Below are positions 1 through 8,331 of a stretch of 64,000 nt of DNA, piece after piece; position 1 is the first letter of the stretch, and every line of letters begins with the position of its first letter. The stretch is from Solirubrobacteraceae bacterium (lineage in GTDB: Bacteria > Actinomycetota > Thermoleophilia > Solirubrobacterales > Solirubrobacteraceae). A model generated the notes under the pieces. That model made no database searches. It worked only from the letters and a program-made list of their open reading frames with translations, and had not been told where the DNA came from. The stretch spans positions 1-64,000 of the forward strand of contig JAGIBJ010000043.1 of NCBI GenBank assembly GCA_017744415.1, read 5' to 3'. Made by a program: the position numbers and the translations under genes.

Positions 1-113
1 TCAAGGACACTCCCGTCACGCGCGTGACCGCAGGTCCCCTCAAGGACACTCCCGTCACGCGCGTGACCGCAGGTCCCCTCAAGGACACTCCCGTGACGCA
101 GGCTCGGTAGGTC
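1..113 (+). repeat. Intergenic repeat cluster 1 (3 units)
   Basis: Two perfect 39-bp direct repeats start at 1 and 40, and a third, decayed unit starts at 79. Each intact unit carries the 14-bp palindrome GTCACGCGCGTGAC followed by CGCAGGTCCCC. The cluster lies upstream of the DUF3089 gene and may continue left of the window. It belongs to a family found in 15 clusters here. Confidence 0.9.
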
Positions 114-138
114 GCTTCTGCCGCCTGCTCAATTGAAC

Positions 139-167
139 GTGACGACGGACACACAAGCGTCTACGAT
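139..167 (+). promoter_or_regulatory. Candidate leaderless promoter of the DUF3089 gene
   Basis: A -35-like GTGACG (139-144) and a -10 TACGAT (162-167) are separated by 17 bp. The -10 ends 6 bp before the GTG start at 174, so transcription would begin at or next to the start codon. There is no Shine-Dalgarno sequence between them. Confidence 0.5.
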
Positions 168-173
168 CTTCTG

Positions 174-1391
174 GTGTTTGGTTTGTCCCGCCGAACCGCG
201 ATGGCGCTACTGGCCGTCGTCGCGTTCCTGTTCGCTGCGCCGAGCGCGCCCGCAGCGCCGACCGTCGAGCCGACGAAGGTGCCGGCGCGCTGGGGTTGCT
301 ACCCCGGAATGGCCGAGAGCATTTGCGCCCAGGCCTACGTGACGACGGTGCTCGGCAACACGCAGATCCAGCGCCGCCGCGTGCTCGGCACCACGCGCAC
401 GGAGGTTTCCGCCGACCCGCCGATCGACTGCTTCTACGTCTATCCGACCGTCACGTCCGACGGCTTCTCGTCGAACGCGCAGCGCCGGATCAACGCCGAC
501 GTGCGCACCGTCCTCCGCCAGCAGGCTGCGGCTTTCACGCCGGCTTGTCGGGTGTTCGCACCGATCTACCGCCAGGAATCGGCGGGGAGCATCGCCGGCG
601 CCTACGTCACGCAGCAGCGTGGCCCCACCCCGCCCCAGGACATCGCGTACGCCGACGTGCTCGGTGCCTGGAACGAATACATGGCGCGCGACAACCACGG
701 CCGGGGCGTGCTCCTCATCGGCCATTCGCAGGGCTCGGCGATCCTTTCCCGACTGCTTCGGGACGTGATCGATCCCGATCCGGTGCTGCGCGGGCAGCTG
801 GTCGGCGCGATCCTTCCGGGTAGCGCATTCACCACCGCACGCGGTGAGCTCGTCGGCGGCACCACTCAGCACATTCCCCTGTGCACCCAGCAGGGCCAAG
901 ACGGCTGCGTCGTCGCCTACTCGACCTACGGCCGTCGTCCTGGCCGAGACCCGCTCTTCGCAGCGCTCGGCGCGCTCGTCCGCGCGTTCGGCGGACCCAC
1001 GGGCCCGGAGTACGAACTCGCATGCACCAACCCCGCCGAGCTCGCAGGCGACGGAGACATCCTCCACCCGCTGCTCTCTGGACGCCCTGCCCCGGGCTGG
1101 TCGGGGATCGTGGAGCGTGCCTTCTGGAACTTCCTGCGCCCGGAGGCCTCAACGCCCTGGGTCGTGACGACCGACCGCTTCACGGCGAGCTGCGAGCGCG
1201 ACACGGGCACCGCCGTCTTGCGGGTGCGGGCGGGCCGCAACTCGATCATGCCGTCGCCCGTCCCATGGGCCGAGTGGGGACTGCATTCCGGAGAGGTCTC
1301 GATGACGCTGGGCTCGCTGATCGAGATCGCACATCACATGGGGTCGACCTACGTCAGCGAGCACGGCAGAACGACCGTCTCACCAGGCTGA
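174..1391 (+). CDS. Secreted DUF3089-family alpha/beta hydrolase
   Basis: A 405-residue protein with an N-terminal signal sequence: twin Arg near residue 6, a hydrophobic stretch of Ala/Val/Leu to about residue 25, then an Ala-rich cleavage region. The mature part matches the DUF3089 family of lipase/esterase-like alpha/beta hydrolases. The nucleophile elbow GHSQGS places the catalytic Ser at residue 185. Paired cysteines suggest extracytoplasmic folding. The substrate is unknown; an ester is expected from the fold. The GTG start at 174 is chosen because it begins the signal peptide and sits 6 bp behind a -10 box. The gene stands alone between repeat clusters. Confidence 0.8.
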   Translation: MFGLSRRTAMALLAVVAFLFAAPSAPAAPTVEPTKVPARWGCYPGMAESICAQAYVTTVLGNTQIQRRRVLGTTRTEVSADPPIDCFYVYPTVTSDGFSSNAQRRINADVRTVLRQQAAAFTPACRVFAPIYRQESAGSIAGAYVTQQRGPTPPQDIAYADVLGAWNEYMARDNHGRGVLLIGHSQGSAILSRLLRDVIDPDPVLRGQLVGAILPGSAFTTARGELVGGTTQHIPLCTQQGQDGCVVAYSTYGRRPGRDPLFAALGALVRAFGGPTGPEYELACTNPAELAGDGDILHPLLSGRPAPGWSGIVERAFWNFLRPEASTPWVVTTDRFTASCERDTGTAVLRVRAGRNSIMPSPVPWAEWGLHSGEVSMTLGSLIEIAHHMGSTYVSEHGRTTVSPG

Positions 1392-1399
1392 GCGACGCC

Positions 1400-1639
1400 G
1401 GGCACTCCCGTCACACGCGTGACCGCAAGACCCCCAGAAGGCACTCCCGTCACGCGCGTTACCGCAGGACCCCCAGAAGGCACTCCCGTCACGCGCGTTA
1501 CCGCAGGACCCTCAGAAGGCACCTCCGTCACGCGCGTTACCGCAGGACCACAACCAGGCCGGAGGGCCTCCGGTCACGCGCGTGACGCGAGTGCCCTCCC
1601 GGGCACTTCGCGTCACCTGCGTTACCGGAGGACCCCCCA
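1400..1639 (+). repeat. Intergenic repeat cluster 2 (6 units)
   Basis: Six copies of the repeat fill the gap between two convergent genes. The middle copies are nearly identical (GTCACGCGCGTTACCGCAGGACCC, 39-bp period). The fifth and sixth are more diverged, with a longer interval before the fifth. All read in the plus orientation. One frame translates as VTRVTAGP-type repeats, which is an artefact of the repeat and not a protein. Confidence 0.9.
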
Positions 1640-1650
1640 GGGCGCGGCGG

Positions 1651-3675
1651 CTACTTGTTCTGCCAGTTGGCGGCGCGCTTGGCGAGGAAGGCGCTGATGC
1701 CTTCCTTGCCGTCGGCCGACTGGAACGCCGTCTCGAAGCCGGCGATCTCGGCGGCGATGCCCGTGTCGAGGTCGCCCTGACCCGAGACCGTCTTGATCTG
1801 CTTCACGGCGATCGGCGCCTGACCCGCGAGCTTGCGGGCCCAGTTCAGAGCCGACTCGATCAGGGCGTGGTCGTCGACGACGCGGTTCACGAGACCGTAG
1901 TCCTCGGCCAGCGCGGCCGGGAGTGGGTCGCCGACGAGGTTGAGCTCCAGCGCACGGCCAGCGCCGACGAGGCGCGGCAGGCGCTGCGTGCCGCCGAAGC
2001 CCGGGATGATGCCGAGCTTGATCTCCGGCTGGCCAAACACGGCCGACTTCGCGGCGAGACGAATGTCGGCGCTCATCGCGAGCTCACAGCCACCGCCGTA
2101 GGCGAGGCCATTCACCGCGGCGATCGTGGCCACATCGCTCTGACCGAACTCGCGGAACAGCGAATGGGCACTGTTGATCAGCTCCGCACCGGCGGCCTCG
2201 TCGAGCTGGGTGAACGCCTTGATGTCGGCGCCGGCGCAGAACAGCAGCGGGTTGCTGGAGGCGAAGATCAGCGCGCGGTCGCCGCGGGCGCTCACCTTCT
2301 CCCACACCTTGCGGAGGTCGGCGATGACGGCCGGCGACAGCGAGTTCATCAGGCCGTTCGCGAGCCATGCGATCGAGATGCCACCGTCGCGACTCTCGAG
2401 CTTGACGGTCTCGCCAGGCTGCTCGGCGTCGAAGTTCGGGTACGGGTAGAAGCCCTGACCCGACTTGGTGCCGAGGCGACCCTGTGCCACGAGGCGCTGG
2501 AGCAGCACCGGCGGGGCGAAGCGAGGGCCGTACTTCGCCGCGGCGTCCTCGAACTGCTGGAGGACGACATCGAGACCGATCTGGTCGGCCTTCATGAACG
2601 GCGGGAGGAGGCCGCGGCGCGGGTCCATGCCGGCGCCGCCCATCATGCCGAAGTCGATGTCGCGGATACCGGCGATGCCCTCCTCGACGAGCTGGCACGC
2701 CTCGCGCAGCGTCGTCAGGAGCGTGCGGGTGACGATGTCGTCGATGTCCGGGTCGGCGTCGCCCGGCAGATTCTTGCTGCCGTCGGCGGTGTAGACGCCC
2801 TCGCCGGTCTTCACGCCCGACTTGCCCGCGGCGACCAGCTCGCTAATGCCCTTATGGACGTAGAACGAGGCGTCGTTGGGGTCGACGAGGCCGCCGTCGT
2901 ACTCCTCGTGGAGGTGCTCGGCGGTGTGCAGCGCGGTGTCGAGACCGAGCAGGTTGAGCAGCAGGAACGGGCCCATCGGGAGGACCTTCGCCTCCTGCAG
3001 ACCCTGGTCGACCTTGAGGATGTCGAGGCCGCCTTCTTCCTGCGCGCGCCAGATCTCACCGACGGCCGCGATCAGGATGCGGTTGACGACGAAGCCGGGG
3101 CACTCGCCACAGATGATCGGCTGCTTGCGGGTCTGCTGGGCGAACGCGTACGCCACCGAGACCGTCTGCGGATCGGTGTAGTCGCCCTCGATGACCTCGA
3201 CGAGCGGCATGAGCGTCGCCGGGTAGAAGTAGTGGAAGCCGACGACCTTCTCGGGGCGCGTCGTGGCCTCGCCGATCTCGGTGACCGACAGCGCCGACGT
3301 GTTCGTCGCGAGAATCGCGTGGCTCGGCGTGACGGCATCGAGCTGCTGGAAGATCGCCTGCTTGATGTCCATCCGCTCGGGGACGGCTTCGATCACGAAG
3401 TCGACGTCGCCGAACGAGTCGTACGTGAGCGTGCCCTCGATGAGGCCGAGCACCTCGGCGACGCGCGCGGCCGCCTGCTCCTCGGTCATCTTGCCCTTCT
3501 TGACGAGGCGCGCGACCTCGCCCTGAGTGGCTTCACGCGCGGCGGTGATGCCGGCGTCGACGAACTCCTGCTTGATGTCCTTGAGGACGACGGGGATGCC
3601 CGACGCGGCGATCGTCTGCGCGATCTGGCCGCCCATGGTGCCGGCGCCGACGACAGCGGCCTTGAAGATGAACAT
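1651..3675 (-). CDS. 3-hydroxyacyl-CoA dehydrogenase / enoyl-CoA hydratase fusion
   Basis: A 674-residue bifunctional beta-oxidation enzyme. The NAD-binding dehydrogenase domain comes first (GAGTMGG at residues 10-16), then the 3HCDH C-terminal domains to about residue 400. A crotonase domain follows, with the oxyanion-hole stretch FCAGADIKAF and both catalytic glutamates retained (GGGCEL and PEIKLGIIPG). This order, dehydrogenase then hydratase, is the reverse of E. coli FadB and resembles Bacillus FadN and archaeal fusions. The ATG at 3675 is chosen because GXGXXG begins a few residues later and AGGAG lies about 11 nt upstream. The reading frame continues upstream only through repeat DNA. 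No thiolase gene is adjacent. Confidence 0.9.
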   Translation of the reverse strand: MFIFKAAVVGAGTMGGQIAQTIAASGIPVVLKDIKQEFVDAGITAAREATQGEVARLVKKGKMTEEQAAARVAEVLGLIEGTLTYDSFGDVDFVIEAVPERMDIKQAIFQQLDAVTPSHAILATNTSALSVTEIGEATTRPEKVVGFHYFYPATLMPLVEVIEGDYTDPQTVSVAYAFAQQTRKQPIICGECPGFVVNRILIAAVGEIWRAQEEGGLDILKVDQGLQEAKVLPMGPFLLLNLLGLDTALHTAEHLHEEYDGGLVDPNDASFYVHKGISELVAAGKSGVKTGEGVYTADGSKNLPGDADPDIDDIVTRTLLTTLREACQLVEEGIAGIRDIDFGMMGGAGMDPRRGLLPPFMKADQIGLDVVLQQFEDAAAKYGPRFAPPVLLQRLVAQGRLGTKSGQGFYPYPNFDAEQPGETVKLESRDGGISIAWLANGLMNSLSPAVIADLRKVWEKVSARGDRALIFASSNPLLFCAGADIKAFTQLDEAAGAELINSAHSLFREFGQSDVATIAAVNGLAYGGGCELAMSADIRLAAKSAVFGQPEIKLGIIPGFGGTQRLPRLVGAGRALELNLVGDPLPAALAEDYGLVNRVVDDHALIESALNWARKLAGQAPIAVKQIKTVSGQGDLDTGIAAEIAGFETAFQSADGKEGISAFLAKRAANWQNK

Positions 3676-3715
3676 GCGGTGGCTTGCGCTCCTGCTGCGT
3701 GAACGAGAGGGGGCG

Positions 3716-3788
3716 GGCCCTGCGGTAACGCGCGTGACGTGAGGACCCGCGAGGGGCACTGCGGTCACCCACGTGACGTCGGGGTCCG
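3716..3788 (-). repeat. Intergenic repeat cluster 3 (2 units, inverted)
   Basis: Two units in minus orientation, reading CCCTGCGGTAACGCGCGTGACG and a diverged CTGCGGTCACCCACGTGACG on the plus strand. They lie just upstream of the HAD/hydratase fusion. This is one of only two clusters in this orientation. Confidence 0.8.
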
Positions 3789-3910
3789 AGGCACGCGCAA
3801 GGCTACCGATGGCCCGCGCCCGGCGCCGGTGCGGCGTGTGAGAAGGAACGCGACGGTACCCGCGACAGGGCCTCGCTCTCGCGAGGTCCCCCGCCGTCCC
3901 ACCGCGATCC

Positions 3911-4128
3911 GGCCGTCACTCGCGTGACCAAAACGCCACCGGAGGCACCCGCCGTCACTCGCGTGACCAAAACGCCACCGGAGGAACCCGCCGTCACTCG
4001 CGTGACCGTAGGGCCCCGGGTAGGACCTGCTGTCACTCGCGTGACCGTAGGGCCCCCGGCAGGACCCGCCGTCACTCGCGTGACCGTAGGGCCCCGGGCA
4101 GGACCCGCCGTCACTCGCGTGACGGCGG
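3911..4128 (+). repeat. Intergenic repeat cluster 4 (6 units)
   Basis: Six units share a cluster-specific core GTCACTCGCGTGACC. The first two are followed by AAAACGCCACCGGAGG and the next three by GTAGGGCCCC, so sub-types have multiplied locally. The cluster lies upstream of the AbiEi-like gene, and an open frame runs through it into that gene. Confidence 0.9.
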
Positions 4129-4232
4129 TCTCGCGATCGGGGACTGTTGTGCGCGCGATGACGTGGAGGGGCGACGCAGTTTCGCCACAGATTCGTTGCG
4201 ATGCGAGCGGCAGCTGTAACAGGTCGATGCCG

Positions 4233-5213
4233 ATGATCAACAGCATGGAATCCGTCGCAGATCTCGCCCAGATCGTGGCGCTGGCCGACTCGAGCGATCG
4301 CTGCATCACCGTGCACCAACTGCGGGGGCTCGGCTACACCGCGAAGAAGATTCGTGTGCTGACGCGTCGCGGCTTCCTTCAGCGCGTGTTTCGAGGCGTC
4401 TACGTGGTCGCCACAGCCGAGCTCAACGATGCGCAGGTGATCCGGTGCGCGCTGCTTGCAGCGGGAGCGAGCGCGCACGTGGCCGCCCGGACCGCACTCG
4501 AGGTGCGCAAGGCCGCCGCGCCGCACCGGGGTGGGCAGTTCTGGATCGGCGTCGTGGGCGGCCAGCGGCGCCCGAGGCGAGCCACCGGGGTCCGGCTGGG
4601 GCGGACCGGCCGGCCCGCCATCGTGCATTTCATCCGGGTTGCCGCACCCGTCGAAACCGAGATGATCGGAGGTGTCTCCGTTGCCTGCGTCGGGCACGCG
4701 CTCGTCGACACTGCCGTTCGCGAATCGAAGTCGATGCTCCGCCGGATCGTCCACGAAGCGGACTACCTCCAGCTGCTCGACGAAGACGAGCTCAATCGCA
4801 CGTTCGATCGAAAGCGCCGCGGCACCGGCGCGCTCCGGCGCGCGATTCCCGCCGGCCCACTCACCGCGGCGCTGACCGGCGGACCGGACAGCCGCGCCGC
4901 GCACCGACTGGTGAGGGCGCTCGTCGCGCGCGGGTTCGTTCCGACATCGGTCGATCAGCCGCTCCGCGTCGAGGGCGGTGAGTTCCGTCCCGACATCCTC
5001 TTCCTGCACGAGCTTCGCCGCCTCGCGGTCGAGGTCGACGGCCCGCAGCATCGCAAGCCCCATCGTCGCGCGCTCGACAAGGCGCGCGACGCCATCCTCG
5101 CACGGGCCCGGATCGACACCCTGCGCATCGAAACCGACCGGATTCGGACAGACCTCGAAGGGGCCGTCGACGACGACGTCACCGCTCTGCACCGACAGGC
5201 GCTCGCTCCTTAG
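4233..5213 (+). CDS. AbiEi-like regulator with a DUF559-like C-terminal domain
   Basis: A protein of about 326 residues. The N-terminal 70 residues look like the AbiEi-type winged helix: a helix pair, then LRGLGYTAKKIRVLTRRGFLQRV and FRGVYVV. The C-terminal 100 residues, with RPDILF, AVEVDGPQHR and repeated Asp/Arg, resemble the DUF559/Vsr-like nuclease fold. AbiEi proteins are antitoxins and self-repressors of type IV toxin-antitoxin systems, but no nucleotidyltransferase toxin (AbiEii) is adjacent, so this is an orphan of the kind common in actinobacteria. The start is uncertain among ATGs at 4227, 4233 and 4245. I prefer 4233 because AACAGG sits about 10 nt upstream. The longer frame to 3924 reads only repeats. 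Confidence 0.65.
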   Translation: MINSMESVADLAQIVALADSSDRCITVHQLRGLGYTAKKIRVLTRRGFLQRVFRGVYVVATAELNDAQVIRCALLAAGASAHVAARTALEVRKAAAPHRGGQFWIGVVGGQRRPRRATGVRLGRTGRPAIVHFIRVAAPVETEMIGGVSVACVGHALVDTAVRESKSMLRRIVHEADYLQLLDEDELNRTFDRKRRGTGALRRAIPAGPLTAALTGGPDSRAAHRLVRALVARGFVPTSVDQPLRVEGGEFRPDILFLHELRRLAVEVDGPQHRKPHRRALDKARDAILARARIDTLRIETDRIRTDLEGAVDDDVTALHRQALAP

Positions 5214-5296
5214 TCCCGGCGGGACACGCCAGCAATCCCCAGGGACGCCGTCGCGCGGGCGTCGCGGGCCGCCCCGCATCAGCAGAAGTCGGTGGC

Positions 5297-5302
5297 TAGC
5301 CT
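5297..5302 (+). promoter_or_regulatory. -10 box for a leaderless transcript
   Basis: TAGCCT ends 8 bp before the ATG at 5311. This spacing puts the transcription start at the start codon. No clear -35 element is visible. Confidence 0.45.
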
Positions 5303-5310
5303 GAGGCGCG

Positions 5311-6000
5311 ATGTGCTTCTCGGCGACGGCAGACCTGACCGCCGCGGCCATCGTCGCACCGGTTGGCGTCGTCGCGCTGCGGATGGCTCCAACCCGAGCC
5401 GACTTCCCGATCGCAGCACTGCCTCTGCTGTTCGCCGTGCACCAAGGTGTTGAGGCGTTCGTCTGGTTCGGACTGCAGGGGACCGTGAGCGTCGGCGTGA
5501 TGAACGCCGCGATCCTGGCGTACCTGCTCATCGCGCAGATCGTCCTGCCGCTGCTCGTCCCGCTCGGGGTGCGCGCGATCGAGCCCGTGCCGTGGAGGCG
5601 CCGCGCCCTCCTTTTCCCGCTCGCCGCCGGCGCCGCGGTCGCGGTCTGGGTCGTCTACGTCCTGAACGTCGAGGAGATTGCTGCACACGTCGACCGGCAC
5701 GCGCTCGTCTACGAGACCGACTACAGGCTCGGTCCGATCTCGACGGCGCTCTACGCGGTCGCGACGCTCGGCGCGGTACTACTCACGAGCCGACGTGAGC
5801 TCCTGGTTTTCGGACTCGTCAACGCGGCGGGGTTCGTCGGCGCTGCGCTCGTGCGGTACGAGTCGGTCACGTCGGTGTGGTGCGTCTATGCCGCACTCAC
5901 GAGCGCCGTCGTGCTCCTGCACCTCCAGGTGCGGAGGCGCGAAGAGCGAGCGCGACGACGCCCGGTAGCCGTTGACCCCGCGCGCGCCCCCGGCGTCTGA
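5311..6000 (+). CDS. Multi-pass membrane protein (DUF6629-like)
   Basis: A 229-residue integral membrane protein with about seven hydrophobic segments and an Arg-rich C-terminal tail. The opening MCFSATADL resembles the DUF6629 family seen in Streptomyces and relatives, whose function is unknown. I rely on memory of that N-terminal signature, so the family name is tentative. The gene is monocistronic, flanked by the AbiEi-like gene and a convergent histidine kinase, with a repeat cluster at its 3' end. Confidence 0.65.
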   Translation: MCFSATADLTAAAIVAPVGVVALRMAPTRADFPIAALPLLFAVHQGVEAFVWFGLQGTVSVGVMNAAILAYLLIAQIVLPLLVPLGVRAIEPVPWRRRALLFPLAAGAAVAVWVVYVLNVEEIAAHVDRHALVYETDYRLGPISTALYAVATLGAVLLTSRRELLVFGLVNAAGFVGAALVRYESVTSVWCVYAALTSAVVLLHLQVRRREERARRRPVAVDPARAPGV

Positions 6001-6013
6001 TCCGCGTCAGCCG

Positions 6014-6088
6014 AGGGCACTCCCGTCACGCGCGTGACCACAGAGCCCCAGCCGGACACTCCCGTCACGCGCGTGACCGCACGACCCG
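6014..6088 (+). repeat. Intergenic repeat cluster 5 (2 units)
   Basis: Two units (GTCACGCGCGTGACC) in plus orientation fill the gap between the convergent membrane-protein and kinase genes, running up to the kinase stop codon at 6089. Confidence 0.85.
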
Positions 6089-7315
6089 CTAGGCGCCGGC
6101 GGCCAAGCTGAACCGGAACCGGCTGCCGCGCTCCGACGGCGCCAGCCAGATCCGCCCGCCGTGGGCTTCCACGACGGCTCGCGCGATGGCCAGCCCGAGT
6201 CCGGTGCCGGGCCGGGTGCGTGCCGCCTCGCTCCCGCCGCGGTAGAAGGGATCGAAAATGCGATCGGCGTCCGCCGGATCAATGCCCTCGCCGTCGTCGG
6301 CCACCTCGACCTCCCATCCCCCACTCGCCGCCGGCTCGATGCGCACCGTCACCGACCCATCCGCCGGCGTGTGGCGCACCGCGTTCTGGAGAAGATTCAG
6401 CAACACCCGCCGCAACCGCGCGGGGTCACCGAGGAGCTCGTACGCGTCATCCGTCGGTGCCTGGATGCGGATCCCACGCTGAGAAGCCTCCGGCTCGAGC
6501 GTCCCGATCACCTCCGCGGCGATCTGGCCGAGCTCGATCTGTTCCATCGACCACGTCAGCGCGCCGGCCTCAATGCGGGCCAGCTCGAACAGGTCGTCGA
6601 TGAGCGCGCCGAGCACCTCGACGTTCGTGCGCATCGAGGTCGCGTAGCGCTTGACCGTCTCCGGGTCGACGAGATCGTCCTCGATCGCCTCCGCCAGCAG
6701 CCGAAGCGACGTGATCGGCGTGCGGAGGTCGTGACTGATCGACGCGATCGTCTGCCGCCGCATCCGCTCAGCCTCGTCGCGCAGCCGCTCTTCCTCCGCG
6801 AGCATCGCGACGGTCTCACGCGCTTGCGCGGCGAGCCCGCCGAGCTCATCGCGACCGTCGACGCGGAACACCACATCTCGCTCACCCGCTGCAACGCGAG
6901 CCAACCCGGCGCGGAGCTCTGCCACATCCCGCCGCACGTCGCTTGAGAGCAGGTACGACACCCGCGCGCCGACAGCGAGCGCCATCACGAGGACGCCGGC
7001 GCCGACGGTCGCGTCTTCCGGCGTAATGAACATCTGCTTCGCGGCCGCAGCGCCAGCGAACAGGACGGGGCCAAGCGCCAGCAGGGTGACGAGCCAGAAG
7101 CGCTGCGACAGCGAGCGTATTCCGCGCGGATCATGGTGGACGAGGTGTGCGACGATCAGCGCGAGCAAGCTCGTCGGCCCGACGCAGATCGCAATCCAAT
7201 AGGCCGCGACCCACGAGTGACCGAGCTGGGTGTAGATCAGCGCGACCGAAACCGTGAGCGCCGCGAGGAACAGCGCCGTCGACCCCGCGATCGAACGGCG
7301 CTCCGCGGAACTCAT
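6089..7315 (-). CDS. Sensor histidine kinase
   Basis: A 408-residue kinase with four predicted membrane helices (about residues 10-30, 38-60, 73-92 and 103-123) and little periplasmic sequence, suggesting a membrane or intracellular cue. A HAMP-like linker runs to about 175. The H-box ISHDLRTP has the phosphorylated His at residue 195. The N box (LLQNAVRHT), G1 (DDGEGID), F (FDPFYRG) and G2 (GTGLGLAIA) motifs are intact. The ATG at 7315 overlaps the regulator stop codon as ATGA, so kinase translation is coupled to the regulator. The signal is unknown. Confidence 0.93.
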   Translation of the reverse strand: MSSAERRSIAGSTALFLAALTVSVALIYTQLGHSWVAAYWIAICVGPTSLLALIVAHLVHHDPRGIRSLSQRFWLVTLLALGPVLFAGAAAAKQMFITPEDATVGAGVLVMALAVGARVSYLLSSDVRRDVAELRAGLARVAAGERDVVFRVDGRDELGGLAAQARETVAMLAEEERLRDEAERMRRQTIASISHDLRTPITSLRLLAEAIEDDLVDPETVKRYATSMRTNVEVLGALIDDLFELARIEAGALTWSMEQIELGQIAAEVIGTLEPEASQRGIRIQAPTDDAYELLGDPARLRRVLLNLLQNAVRHTPADGSVTVRIEPAASGGWEVEVADDGEGIDPADADRIFDPFYRGGSEAARTRPGTGLGLAIARAVVEAHGGRIWLAPSERGSRFRFSLAAGA

Positions 7316-8085
7316 GCCGCCTCGGATACGTCGCCGGCCGACGCAGGCACGTCGAACCGGTAGCCGACGCCCCACACGGTCTGCACGAACTCCGGCTCGG
7401 CCGGGTCGCGCTCAAGCTTCTGCCGCAACCGGCGGACGTGCACGGTGACCGTCGAAGTGTCGGTGTAGAAGTCGTGTCCCCAGACGCCGTTCATCAGCTG
7501 GTCACGCGAGAACACGGTGCCCGGGCTGGCGGCGAGGTACAGCAGGAGGTCGAACTCGCGCTGGGTGAGCTGCACCTCTTCAGAGCCACGGGTCACGCGA
7601 CGGCCCGCTGGGTCGATGCGCAGGTCGCCGGCCTCGATCACGTCGGTCGCGACGGGCGCTGACTGGGCCGGGCGCACCCGGCGGAGCACCGCGTCGACCC
7701 GCGCGACGAGCTCCCTCGGCGAGAATGGCTTGACGACGTAGTCGTCGGCCCCGAGCGCGAGCCCGGTGATGCGATCCGACTCCTCCCCGCGCGCGGTCAG
7801 CATGATCACGGCTGGCGCGTCGCCCCCGTCCCGCCGCAGCCGACGCAAGACCTCGACGCCGCTCACGTGCGGCATCATCACGTCGAGCACGATCAGGTCG
7901 GCGGCCCGCTCGTTGTGCAGCGCGAGCGCCTGCGCGCCGTCGCCCGCGATTCGGGTGTCGTAACCGGCGCGCACGAGGTAGCGCGCGACGACCTCGCTGA
8001 TCGTCGGCTCGTCGTCGACGACGAGTACCGACGCACGGCTGTTCTGGCCCGCTCGACTCTGCACGTCTCCAACCGTAACCGGCAC
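7312..8085 (-). CDS. OmpR-family response regulator
   Basis: A 257-residue regulator. The receiver domain contains the acidic pair in VVDDEP, the phosphoacceptor Asp68 (LIVLDVMMP), the conserved Thr (LTARG) and Lys (VVKPFSP). The C-terminal half is a winged-helix DNA-binding domain (LTQREFDLL, then FYTDTSTVTVHVRRLRQKL). It is transcribed ahead of its kinase with a 4-nt overlap. The GTG start at 8085 lies near a TGTAAT sequence and a repeat cluster. Targets cannot be read from the sequence. Confidence 0.93.
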   Translation of the reverse strand: MPVTVGDVQSRAGQNSRASVLVVDDEPTISEVVARYLVRAGYDTRIAGDGAQALALHNERAADLIVLDVMMPHVSGVEVLRRLRRDGGDAPAVIMLTARGEESDRITGLALGADDYVVKPFSPRELVARVDAVLRRVRPAQSAPVATDVIEAGDLRIDPAGRRVTRGSEEVQLTQREFDLLLYLAASPGTVFSRDQLMNGVWGHDFYTDTSTVTVHVRRLRQKLERDPAEPEFVQTVWGVGYRFDVPASAGDVSEAA

Positions 8086-8123
8086 CTGATTACAGACCGC
8101 TGAATCCGAGGCGGCCAGCGGAC

Positions 8124-8266
8124 GGACCTCCCGTCACCCGCGTTACCGCACCGCCCTCCCAGGGACCTCCCGTCACGCGCGTTACCGCACCGCCCTCCCA
8201 GGGACCTCCCGTCACCCGCGTTACCGCACCGCCCTCCCAGGGACCTCCCGTCACCCGCGTGACCGC
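8124..8266 (+). repeat. Intergenic repeat cluster 6 (4 units)
   Basis: Four units with a 38-bp period. The repeated text is GGACCTCCCGTCACSCGCGTTACCGCACCGCC, with the last copy ending in GTGACC. They lie between the divergent response-regulator gene and a small membrane-protein gene. Confidence 0.9.
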
Positions 8267-8319
8267 GTGAGAGCTACTGCGTCGCTGTTCTGGACCGACA
8301 TCGACCTCGAGCTGCACGC

Positions 8320-8325
8320 GATACT
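8320..8325 (+). promoter_or_regulatory. -10 box for a leaderless transcript
   Basis: GATACT ends 6 bp before the GTG at 8332. The spacer is GGGGGC. The G-run could instead act as a Shine-Dalgarno, but it lies too close to the start for that. Confidence 0.4.
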
Positions 8326-8331
8326 GGGGGC

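Noticed and set aside
1400-1639. Repeat clusters as simple transcription terminators
   Set aside because: Many clusters lie between divergent genes or upstream of promoters, and the single-unit stem includes mismatches without a U-tract.
1419-1697. Open frames translating as repeated VTRVTAGP
   Set aside because: These frames arise from the intergenic repeat itself, whose 39-bp period keeps them open. They occur on both strands and lack start signals or conservation.
1582-3702. 706-residue plus-strand frame opposite the HAD/hydratase gene
   Set aside because: It is the antisense shadow of a clear enzyme gene, rich in Arg/Glu/Asp as expected of such shadows.
3911-4128. Tandem 38-39 bp repeats as a CRISPR array
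   Set aside because: Units are contiguous with no unique spacers of constant length, vary within a cluster, and no cas gene is nearby.
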